Origin: Bifiguratus adelaidae
Lineage: Eukaryota; Mucoromycota; Endogonomycetes; Endogonales
Assembly (NCBI GenBank): GCA_002261195.1
Contig: MVBO01000001.1
Coordinates: 27,624-91,623, forward strand
Direction: 5' to 3'
DNA: 64,000 nucleotides
Each line of letters opens with the position of its first letter. Position 1 is the stretch's first letter. The notes beneath the pieces are model-generated. The model did not search any database, had not been told where the DNA came from, and saw nothing but the letters and a program-made list of their open reading frames with translations. Below are positions 21,658-32,688 of the stretch, piece by piece. A program made the translations under genes and the position numbers.

Positions 21658-23895
21658 TTAGGTTAGTATGGTGAGCTTGCCGAAACTTTCTTCCATCCAT
21701 CCCACGTCATCATCCATCATACGTGCAGGACGTCGAGGAGCTATCGTGGGAGCGAATTGGTCGAGAACACCATTATACAATCCCTGTAATTTCTCGAGTA
21801 TGGCTAAGCCTCGTTCACGCATGGGAGGACAAGGTATAGCCAAACCACGATCTGCCAAGTCTAGAGCAATGTCATGTATACCGTGCTGCACCAATTGGAT
21901 GACACACGCGTTCTGGATATGCATTGATAATCGGCGGTTTCCATCTGGAAAGCTGACATTGCTTCGATTGATGATGTTGACGACGGCGTCTAGGCATTTG
22001 AGAATGACAGGTGTAGGTGCTTCTGGACATTTCAGTACGGATGTGAGGCGTTTCGCAATCTCTGTGTTCGATCCGAGGAATTCACTATTACACCCGAATA
22101 AGGTTCATTGGACTCAGGTCACGATCAATCGATCACTTACAGGACGACATCCGAATGAGCCAGACTCGTCACGTTGCTTAGAATCCAAGCTGATTCCAAG
22201 GTAATCTTCCACTCGTCTTCGGTGTACTCTGACCCTCGATCAGATGTGATGGCGCGACAATACTTTTGCACCTTTTGCATCAGCTCGTGGTCTGCTAGAA
22301 TGGCTTGCACATGTTCTTCGTCTCCGGCAGCAATGTTGGCAATTGTGAGTAGCGCATCTCGTCGAAGTGATTTGGGTGCTTTTCGGTGAAGAAATGATTT
22401 CAGCATAGGCAATGGATCGCCTTGCAGCAAGACAGTCAGATGCTTGTTTGGCCCGGAGGCGATGTTGATAATGGTGCGCAAGGCGGGTGTTTGTAGATTT
22501 AGATTCTGGATGCTGGCGAATAATGAGATGAACATCGATCTTTCTTTTCGGTCGGCTACTTACCCACATAGCGCCACTAGCCGCGTCGTCAGACTTGGCT
22601 CTAGATTCAGTTGTCGATAGAATTCTGAAGCATTGTGCATGCTGCTCAATATCCTTGAAATGCCCCAACTGCAGCCTCATGAGCCTCATTGTTCACTCGC
22701 TCCCACATGCGCATCCTTACCATGCGTCCATATTGATTTCGTTGTCATCCAAATGCACGTATTCCGCCAGGGTACTGAAGGCAGCTTCGTACTGTCACTG
22801 AGGTCAGTCTTCCGGCATGATGCTTCAATGATTCAGCCGCTCTTACCGTTTGAGCCCAGTCTTGCATTTTGAACCCACCACGACACATGTTTGATAATGC
22901 CCACACGAGCACTCGAACGTCGTAATGGATGCCCTTGGCCTTCATATAGGCTACTGCGGAGATATTGTCCTGCCTGGATCCGTTGAAACTTCCCACGTTC
23001 TCGAGAATGCACTCGCGCAATTGAACCAGTAAAGTGATGACTGATAGCATGATGCCGTCGTGCAACATTACTTCGCGCATTTGATGCGAGTCACCTGCAA
23101 TGTTGGATAACGCCCAGGCAGCCTAGAAGGATTGGTCAAACTAGGTAGGATATGAAATTGGACGGCCAACCTGAGTCTTAAGCGACAAGTTATAGTGATC
23201 CATCTCTAGACAATAATGAAGCGCTTGCACTAGTTGCGCATCAACAAGTGCTTGCGTTTGCTGCGAATTGCCAGCCTAGCCAAAGATCAGTCTCGGGACA
23301 AGGACTCCTGTCATGATACCTGCAGCAATGTTGGTGATCACCCAAGCGGTTTCATACTATGGAAGCGGTTCAGACATTGACGGGGTTGATCATGTGTAAG
23401 AGTAATTACCGGCAATTGTGAACCGTCTTGCAAGAGTAAGAAGTCTCTGAGTCTACCAAGTACGCCTTGCTCTAGTACTACATTGATGCGATGGACATTG
23501 TTGTCTGCGTGATCATGTGAGCGGGTGGTGGCGTACATGTAACGCTACCAACGTACCTTGCGACAGAAACTTCCTGACTTGCATAACGCTCTGATAGCAT
23601 GCGGCATAGCTATCCAACCACATGTTTTGACATATCACAGGTATCTGTAAAACGCATCCACTGTCAACGACGAGGACACATGACGGGAACTCTTTACCTG
23701 TTCTTCCGTCACATGCATGCTCGCATCTTCGTAGCCAGTCTTCTCCAGACCCGTACACGCAAACTTTCTCGTAAGCGCCTCCAAGTCATCCCCATTGATA
23801 TCACCCGACGGCACGACGTCGTCGTTCAACTGCTCCGCAGTGATTGAAGTGCTCTCAGGGGTGTTCACACCCTCTTGATCTGCATGGAAGGCCAT
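21658..23895 (-). CDS. Importin-alpha-like armadillo-repeat protein without a visible IBB domain
   Basis: Ten exons: 23698-23895, 23557-23644, 23410-23504, 23324-23356, 23171-23275, 22847-23122,22721-22791, 22564-22668, 22141-22512 and 21658-22084. They give 589 residues with every phase matching. At least seven armadillo repeats carry the importin-alpha W-x-x-x-N pattern or a variant: AWVITNIAAG, AWALSNIAGD, VWALSNMCRGG, CWGISRILSS, TIINIASG, TIANIAAG, AWILSNVTSL. Karyopherin alpha binds nuclear localisation signals. The Arg/Lys-rich IBB segment that normally binds importin beta is absent from the N-terminus, which is acidic, so this may be a divergent family member and not the main karyopherin. 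Intron 4 (23276-23323) reads GC...AG. Confidence 0.85.
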
Positions 23896-24066
23896 CACAC
23901 CAAAGGGTATATTCAACTCGTTCTGCGCCAGTATATATGTTCACGGTACAGAGTAGACGACAACCTAGAAGCCGTTCAAAAGAAAATGTGGTTGAGTTTG
24001 AGAGAGCAAGAGCGAAGTGCACCAAAAATATTGCCTTTATTGGCAAATGTGTATGGAAGTGTAACA

Positions 24067-25261
24067 TCACGAGGCTGATCTTCTGTCCAGCTGTCGTATT
24101 TCTCTTCCACTCGCTCTAGCTTCTGCTTTTTCGTCCAAGACAGCCTTGGCGTCCTGATCATCTAGTTTGATCACATCAGCCTCCCATTCTCGCCAACCTG
24201 ATCTTCCCTGCAGGTATGACAATGTGTTTGGGGTGCTTCTCATACCAAAATCGTGCGTTATATGGCCAGCATTGAGCACCGTCAACACAATGACAGCGAT
24301 ATGTACCGGCACGAGAGAGAATGCGCTAATGTAGGTCGTCGCCAAAAACCAGTGCTCGAATTTCCAAAGCTTGTGCTGACAACCCGGTAAGAGCGACTTG
24401 GCAAAGCCCATTTGGAAATAGGCTGCGTGATCTCCAGGATTTAGATACCCACAACAATGCAACTAGTGTTGAAACGTTAGCATGGAGCAATGAAAGGTTG
24501 AGCACACTTACATTGGCCTGGACTGCAACACGTTGACTCATGGTTAGGCTCTTGCGCCATTGATCGCCAAGTTTACTTCTCAGATTCCATAGATTTTGCT
24601 TATATGATAGATAGCCCACCGAGGCAATCAGTGCAAAGCATAGCCACATCAAGAGGATACTAATCGCTAGATATTTGCGCTGGGCTCTGAACACACCAAC
24701 GAGTCCGACGAGGGACGTAACGATGCAAAACACAGAGGCTACCGTGGCCATTGTCGGAGTATATAAGCATCGGCGGAAAGTATCAATTTTCCCGCTGGGA
24801 GCGAACACTTACCTACGAGAAGATGTCGATTGACGGTTGCAATCACCGGCGCTCGTTCATAAGCTGTGCAAGGGTCAATTCATGGAGCGTCTCATGAGAG
24901 CGTCCTCGTTAGCCCACTTACCAAAGCTCCAAGTGGCCAGACATCCGCCAAAAGCAACAAAACCATATAGAAACAGCTGAACATCATGATGAATCCTTCG
25001 TTTTTGATAGATGGCGCTGCTTCAACTCACTAAAAGGTTGACTCCACCGCAAATCATCCTTGATTGTGTCCACCGTCGCAATTGAAACCATCTGGCTTGT
25101 GGATGCTCTTCAACTTCCTTTCCTTTAATCGAGCTTACCGGACTGTCTGCTAACGTAGGACTTGAACTGGAAGAACTAAAACCGCTCCTGATCAATCGTG
25201 CCTTTGGGGTCATGTTCACTTACTTTGGGGCATTGGGCTCTGCTTCTGTCTCGTTGATCAT
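24067..25261 (-). CDS. Tetraspanin
   Basis: Six exons: 25224-25261, 25031-25175, 24922-24976, 24813-24863, 24512-24738 and 24067-24462, giving 303 residues. Four membrane segments are visible: LLLFLYGFVAFGGCLATWSF, SVFCIVTSLVGLVGVF, AISILLMWLCFALIASVGYL and FLATTYISAFSLVPVHIAVI. The large extracellular loop between segments 3 and 4 has the tetraspanin CCG motif (LHCCGYLNP) and a further Cys (LLPGCQ). The N-terminal tail is Ser-rich, and the C-terminal tail is long and charged. Tetraspanins organise plasma-membrane domains; some fungal ones are needed for host penetration. Hand-built splicing is essential here, since no single frame covers more than two segments. Confidence 0.88.
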
Positions 25262-25637
25262 GATTGCCCAAGCAAAAACAAAGAGAGAAGAGAGAACGGA
25301 ATGCGAGCGTTCAGATGCCTCTGGTGCCTGCATGAGAAGGATTTATTACAAAAGGTTGGCCATTGGTGCAATGACCCAATGAAATGTGTGTGTTTGTTGT
25401 TGGATAGAGTTGACAGGTCCGACTTGCATTACCATAGTAGAGTAACGCACACTCAAAGGCCATTGAACAAATATAGATGCTTGGCGTAAGTTGCGGGGGA
25501 CTGCGTCTTACGTTACGAGCGGGCAATGGACCGGCCGATCTGCAAACCCAGTCTTTAGGCAGGGAAGAGTATACGCAAAACAAAGCTTCATGAAGAGAAT
25601 TATTTCATCAACAATTTGGATACAAAAAACAAGATGA
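25262..25637. other. Intergenic region
   Basis: 376 bp between the tetraspanin start and the P-type ATPase stop, both on the minus strand. It should hold the tetraspanin promoter and the ATPase 3' UTR. Nothing else is recognisable. Confidence 0.4.
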
Positions 25638-28600
25638 TCAGTTACTCTTGGTCGACATGCTCCGCACTGTACGAATTGTAGGATACATCTAGAATAACGA
25701 ATCAGTATATGGTCATGTCTGCGAGTGACTATTGTGCTTACCTGTAGACCTTGAATCTCTGGATTCCAGTTTATAGGTTTAGCTCTGCGTCTAATGAGCA
25801 TGCGGAGTGAGGCGTATGCGATAATCACAAAGCCAAAACCGAATGGGATAAGCCAGTAGAGGGGCAACAGGTTACGGGTTGTACCAAAGACGACCTCAAC
25901 ACCGGGTGTGTAAATGATGAAAGCAGCGAGAGCCGCACCACCGAGGATGGAATAAAAGGTGACACGGTTGGCGAACATGTACTTGCCGAAGGGAAGAGTG
26001 AGACGAGTCTTGCAAGCAAAGATGTTGAACATTTGCATCGTCATGATTGACCAGTAGTACATGGATTGAGCCTCAGCCAAGATATCCACCTGTGTTGGTC
26101 CGTCAATCCCCTTGTAAGGTTGGGCACTTGAGGTCCAATAGTTGGTAGGGGGTCCAGCGCCCTTTTGCATGACGCGAGCATCATAAGGTGTGATACCGCG
26201 GGAATTGAGGACCACAAAGAAGGCTGTCAAAGCACCGATAGCTTCAATCATACCGATCTCAAGATAAGCCCAAGACAAAAGTGGGCCATCGACCAAGACT
26301 TCAGCTCCAGTATTTTCGAACTTGTCGGCCCAGTATTCCCTGGTGAAGAGCTCGCGGATGTTGTGCGCCAACTTTTGGAGTCTTGTTTGATCTTCAGGTG
26401 CGATAACAACGCCGGCCTCCTCATCAAAGTGAGATCGCGTCCTGCGCAGAGCTCGGCGACGGAATATGTCGATGGTCTCGGGTGTAACCGGCTTTCGAGG
26501 AGGAAGCTTCATTAAACCTTCCTTGGTCTCTGGTGGGTCCCATGCAAATTGCAGCGCAGCAAGCAATTCGAAACCAAGATCAATCACCAAAATTAAGATA
26601 GCCGACAAAGGAAGGGGTATAGGTACGATAACATAGAGCAAATTGGGAATGACTTCTGGCGTAGAGTGGGAAATAGTATACTGAATCGACTTTTTGAGGT
26701 TGACAAAGATCAATCGACCTTCTTCGATACCGCGAACGGTGCTGGCAAAGTTATCGTCAAGAAGAATCATAGACGCAGCCTCTTTGGAGACATCGGAACC
26801 AGAAACGTTCATTGCGATACCAAGATCGGCCTTCTTGAGAGCAGGCGAGTCGTTCACACCATCACCGGTGACACCAACAATGTGACCCATGCTTTGAGCA
26901 CGACGTACGATTTCCAACTTGTGCTTGGGCGAGGTACGAGCAAAAATGATTTCATTCTTGAGGAAGATGTTGTCCCATTCGGCGTCTGTAAGTGTATCGA
27001 TTTGTTCACCGTGAACAACAATGGCATTGTATTCGTCTTCGCCAATGTCATTCAAGGGTCGTCCAGTTCTCTTAGCAACCATGGCCTTGGTGTCACTAAG
27101 CATCAAGTTGATCTTGCGTCCAATAGCTTCAGCCGTAAGAGGGTGATCACCGGTAACCATCATAACCTTGATACCAGCAGCACGGCACTTTCCTATAGCT
27201 TCACGGACACCGTGCTTTGGAGGATCTTCAAGCGAGGCTAAACCGACAAAGATGAAGTTGCCGAGAGGGTAGTTCTTTTCCTTCTTGTCAAAGTGGAAAT
27301 CTTCAGGATACTGATCCCCAGGAAGGAGCATTTCGGCGAAAGCTAAGACACGATGTCCACGGCTAGCCATATGCTCGTAAGTCTCATCGTAAGACTTCTT
27401 ATGCTCATCCGTCAATGGTACAGATTCACCGTTAGGACCGGTGAGTATCTTGTCACAGAGTCGAAGAACGCGTTCAGGGGCACCCTTGATGAATAAGGTC
27501 AAGGGACCGTTGGCATGCGGCTTCTTGTGGATACTCATATGCCACTTTGTGTCCGAATTGAATGGCAATTCAAAGACCTTGGGATACTGCTGGGCGAGAT
27601 CGTCATAGTTGGGCAAATTGGCGGCAGTGTATCGTACAAGACCGGATTCGGTAGCATCACCAAGGATCTCGCGTTCCTTGATAGGGACATCGGTACGATC
27701 AAATTTTGCGCGCGAGCAGAGAGCGGAAATGTACATGATGTCCTCAACACCTGGCTTACCAAGGCCGGCGGTATCCTTCTCCGATCCGGCCTGGGTGGTA
27801 GCATCGTACAGAGTGCCGCAAGTCCAAAGGTTGGTGGTCGTCATTTGGTTACGGGTTAATGTACCAGTCTTGTCGGTAGCCAAAAGAGTGATGGCACCGA
27901 GCGTCTCGACACCTTGAAGATCTTTGACGAGGACATTTTGTTCCGCCATGCGCTTGGCAGCAATAGTCAAGAGCATAGTGACTGTGGCGGGCAAACCTTC
28001 AGGAACCCAAGCGACAAAGATACCAATGGCAAAGTTGAGCGCAAGCGACACATTGTTGTTGTTCACAGGGAAGGCGATACCGAAGAATACGATGGCGGTG
28101 ACGATGGCGATGGTGGCGATAATCTTGACAAAATTGTCAATCTCGTGGGCGAGAGGAGACTTTGTCTTGTCTTCGCCAGCCGTCAGGTTGGCAATCTGTC
28201 CCAAAACTGTAGCGTCGCCTGTTCTGATGACAATACCATAGGCTTCACCAGAAATAACCAAAGTACTGTTGAACATGAGATTGGTGGCCTCAAGAGGGTT
28301 CTTCATGTCATTGTCCTTGCCACGCTCCTGAGGTTCCGATTCACCCGTGAGAGAAGAATTGTCGACCTTACAATCAGAAGAGGCAAACACGATGATATCT
28401 GCCGGCGTCTTGTCACCCATGCGACAAAAGACAACATCACCGGGGACCAATGAGGACGCTTCGATTTGTGCAAGCTTGCCATCACGGAGACACATACACT
28501 TGGCTGGAATCATGTTTAGGAAAGATTCCAGAAGAGCTTGAGACTTTTGTTGTTGGTAGAATTCGATAAAGGCATTGATGAAAGCAACCGCAATAAGAAT

Positions 28601-29203
28601 GGCTCCCAAATAAGTCTAGACGGTGACGACATGAGTGACAAGTTGCACGTGGCGTGATCAAACACTTACGTTTTGAAAGTTGTCCTTAAAGTCGATACCC
28701 AAGAGAATGTACTCCAGAATACCAGCTAGGATCAAGAGCAAATTGAACAAACTTAAAAGACAATCCAAAAACTTGAGGATCGGATGTCTCTTCTTGGGGG
28801 GCGTCAACACGTTGGGACCATGCTCATGCAACAGCTGCTCTGCCTGCTGACTTGTGAGACCTCCCGATTCACCAGGTTTCTCCATATTGATCCTTGTCTC
28901 GTATCGCTCAGCCACTTCAGCGTGTGGAAAGAGGTGCTCGTCAATGTTGACATTTTTCTTCTCCGCCTCCTCCTCACGCTTCCGACGATTCTTTTCCTTC
29001 TCAGACATGACCTGAGGGATAGAAGGACGTCTAGTCATAGGCGCACCAAACGCTTCCTCCTCTCCACTGCCTCTTGTACGATCTGGCTTGACAGTGGGCG
29101 TAAACTGAATCTTGTTGCTTCCATGAGGATACTGAGTCACCCCCATGGCGTTTGTGGGCAACCTCTGATCCTGGTCCCCCATCTGATCCTCTTCGTTCTC
29201 CAT
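25638..29203 (-). CDS. P-type ATPase, IIC (Na+/K+-, H+/K+-ATPase) class
   Basis: Three exons, 28670-29203, 25742-28615 and 25638-25688, give 1152 residues. The order is: N-terminal charged tail, cation_ATPase_N region (EQLLHEHGPNVLTPPKK), M1-M2, actuator loop with SLTGESEP, M4 with WVPEGLPATVT, the phosphorylation site ATDKTGTLTRNQM, a nucleotide domain with FIKGAPERVL, the hinge VTGDGVNDSPALKKAD, and six C-terminal spans. The length and M4 place it in the IIC class, found in animals and some fungi. Cation-site residues differ from animal pumps: M6 reads IDLGFELL where animals have IDLGTDMV, and M5 reads SHSTPE where animals have TSNIPE. Ion choice is therefore open. The last 17-codon exon gives the end YPTIRTVRSMSTKSN. 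Confidence 0.93.
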
Positions 29204-29563
29204 GACCAAGATGAAGAAGGCAAAAAGAGCTCATGACGCTTTTTATACCTCAATGCTATCCATATTAGGAAAGTGCATTGCGTGGCTGTCTGACTTGTGC
29301 AGTCAACAACAGCACAATATACTCTACAAACATACCATTCGACCTTCTCGGTCTTCGAATGGAAGTTGAGGATACCCCTATTCAGCCATCTCTTTCCATA
29401 TATGCGCTCTACCCCTTGCTCTTCCTTTCATTTCCTTTCCCCTTGCCTTCAAATGGCGCATTGCCCTTGACAGTCACCCCTCCAATTCTGCAATCTGATT
29501 GGTTCATGAGAGTTTCATCGCATTCGTACGTGCATTCGTACAACGATTTCCTTTTATGGACAT
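29204..29563. promoter_or_regulatory. Divergent promoter region, P-type ATPase / amidohydrolase
   Basis: 360 bp separate the two divergent start codons. Pyrimidine-rich runs (about 29400-29460) precede the plus-strand gene. No specific element was identified. Confidence 0.35.
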
Positions 29564-32500
29564 ATGCTTGTCTCTGACTCTGGAACGGTCTGTCTCATGC
29601 ATCGCACCGGGTATAGTGAAACACCGCCTCCGCCTCCTAAACATACTGCGCGGCCATTTTCACCAGAAACACACCCATTTTATGAGTCAGATGACGGCAG
29701 AGCGAGTCCTGCTTGGAGTGATGATGAGGGGATGACGCGTAAGAAGCGAGTGGGACGGAGCGTGGTCTTTGGGTGTTTTCTGACGGTTTTGGGAGCCTTG
29801 GTGATCTCGGTGATGGTGCTTGTATCGCGATTACCGGGCGATGGTATGGTGGAACAGGAAGCCACGATTTCGTATGGAAGTTTGAAGCACGGACTGGCTC
29901 AATGTACACGAAATGGTCGGGTGCTCGGCACGGTTACGAAGCGGACGAAGAATCCCAGGGCACATGCAGGACAAGCACCGGTGCTTTTAAAGAATGCTAT
30001 TGTTTGGGATGGCTTGGGCGGTGTGAAGGAGGATATGCAGGTGTACATGGCGGATGGCTTGATCAAGGAGGTGTCCAAAAACGTCGAGGTGGAAGGGGAC
30101 GTCCAGGAAATCGATGTCAAGGGCCATATCGTTGGGCCAGGATTGGTGGACATGCACAGGTAGTACAGTGTGAGTTCTGTGCGCAAATGCATACTGACAT
30201 GGATAGTCATCTCGGTGTGGACTCGTGGCCAGGTTTGGCGGGAACTGACGATACCAATGAAATGACGAGTCCGATCACTCCGTACGTTCGGACTATCGAT
30301 GCCTTTAATCCTAGCGACAAGGCCATTCCTATCGTCGTTTCTGGAGGCGTGACCACTGCTTTGGTCCTGCCCGGTAGCGGCAATTTGATTGGTGGTGAGG
30401 CATTTCCTTTCAAGCTTGCTCAACCCGAAACGTTGTCTGTCGAGGACATGCTGGTGAAGGCCGAGGCTAGCAATGATCTGCCTGAAGCTCATTGGCGGTA
30501 TCTCAAGATGGCCTGTGGAGAGAATCCGAAACGTGTTTACGGTGGTAAGGGTGAAATGCCCTCGACACGTACGTTGCGTATTGAGTACAGAGCGTTCAAA
30601 GCTAACGATACCTAGGGTTGGGATCGGTGTACAAGGTGCGCAAGGCTTTTCAACGAGCTCAACAGCTCAAGTCCAAACAAGACGCCTGGTGCGCGTCGGC
30701 TCAACGCTTTTCAGATCGCGTTGGGTTTGACTCTCTCGATGAAGCTTCCTACCGCCGTATTGTAGGTCTCGAGGAAGAATACCCTGAGGATCTCGACTTG
30801 GAGATGTTGATTGACGTACTTCGAGGTCATGTCAATGTCAATATTCACTGCTATGAGACGCACGATCTAGAAGCGATCATTCGCGTGTCCAAAGAATTCG
30901 GATTTGAGATCCGCGCCTTTCATCACGCATTGGATGCGTATCGCGTTCCCGAGATCATCAAGCGGGCTGGTCCCAACATCACTATTGCAACGTTCTCCGA
31001 TCTATGGGGAAGCAAGAAGGAAGCTTTCCAAGCATCTCCCTATTCTCCCAAGATCCTTCATGACGCTGGCATCAACGTTGCCCTTAAATCCGACCATCCT
31101 GTTCTCAACTCCCAACACCTCATCTTTGAAGCGGCCAAATCAGTGCATTACGATCTCCCAGAACAAGTAGCGTTTAGCGCCGTGACCTCCGTTCCGGCGC
31201 GGGCGATGCGCCTAGACCACCGCATCGGCGTCTTGGCACCTGGGTATGATGCCGACGTCGTGGTGTGGAATCAGCACCCTTTCAACCTGGCCGCTCGACC
31301 TTTGCAAGTATACATTGACGGTGTTCCTCAATGGCAATGGGAAGAGGTTGAAGAGATACCCAGGGATATTGTATCCAGCTTATCCATGGATCAACATCGT
31401 GTTCAATACAAAGATACAACGCCCGCCATGTTCAACGACTTGACCAACGCCATCTTGTACAATGTGTCTCGTGTCTTGACGGGCCGTGGGGACATTATAG
31501 ACAGGCCAGACAAGGTTGTTCTTCAACACGGTCAGGTAGTGTGTGTTGGCGCAGAATGTGAAGCGCATACCTTGATGGATATACCCAGGGTAGATGGATC
31601 TGGATACCACATCTTGCCGGTAGGTAGGACCTCCCACGCAGCAACATGTCGCTGACCTTACCGATGGCAGGGCTTGATTGGCGTTGGTTCTGATATGGGT
31701 TTGATTGAAATTGACATGGAACGAAGTACATCAGACGGCAACGTCAATGGCGATGTATCCGATCCCAGACAAGTGGTCTATGCCGTGGATGGAATCAAAT
31801 TGGGTGGACGTCATCTCGAGGAAGCATACAAGGGTGGCGTACTCACTTCCATCACGGCTCCTATTGGTTCTGGCTTAATCAAGGGCGTCAGTACTGCTTT
31901 CCGGACCGGCGCTTCTGATCGTAAGTTGTTTGGATGTTTTGACCAGGTTGACATTGACATTTTTCGATTAGATCTTGCTGAATCGACCGTTATTGCCGAT
32001 GCGGTAGCACTTCACGTCAACATTGGCCATTCTGCCAAGAGTTCCGGACATCCCACGGTGTCTTCTCAAATTGCCTTTCTACGCCAATTGTTGCTCGACC
32101 ACAGGGACGCACCGGCCAATCAATCCAATATCTTTAGGGACGTTGCTCAAGGTTTCAAACCTCTTGTCGTGCATACCAACAACAAGGACGAAATCGCTTC
32201 GATTGTGAAGCTAAAGCAGATGGTAGACCCCTTGCGGGTGATTATTTTGGGCGGTATCGAAGCCCATTATTTGGCAGGCGCCTTAGCCAAGCACGACATT
32301 GCCGTCATCCTCAACCCGGTGATATGCACACCCGCTGACTTTGATGCGCAAGGCTGCTTGACAGGTGCCCCCTTGACCAATCGTACGTCTGCAGAGATAC
32401 TCCAACGTGCTGGCGTCCTTGTGGGTGTGGGTATACCGGATAATAGCCAGTCCAGGGATTTGGCCTGGCTGGGTGGATGGGCTTCAGCCGCTTCTGAAGG

Positions 32501-32660
32501 ACGCCTGAAAGACATAGAAGCCTATCGATTCATCACGACCAACATCGCCACCATGTTTGGCTTAGTCGAACCTCAGAGTCAAGAACATTCCTTGGGTACT
32601 GTCGTCTGGGATGGACATCCCTTTGATATGCGTTCTAAAATTATTGCGACAAGTGCCTAA
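29564..32660 (+). CDS. Membrane-anchored double-domain amidohydrolase
   Basis: Five exons: 29564-30159, 30207-30568, 30616-31619, 31671-31920 and 31972-32660, giving 966 residues (954 if the second ATG at 29600 is used). A Pro/Ser-rich cytosolic tail with KKRVGRSV is followed by a single span (VVFGCFLTVLGALVISVMVL), so the enzyme part is lumenal or extracellular. The first half is an imidazolonepropionase-like amidohydrolase with HSHLG (built across intron 1), HCYETHDLEA, FHHALDAYRVPE and ALKSDHPV, followed by a metal-site-free end strand GYDADVVVWN. The second half is a related barrel-like unit with HVNIGHSAKSSGHP, VVHTNNKDEIASI and a similar terminal GTVVWDGHP. Substrate unknown. Intron 4 (51 bp) has no stop and is 3n long. 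Confidence 0.85.
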
Positions 32661-32688
32661 GTAAAGGGAGTGGAATTTCATAGTCTAT

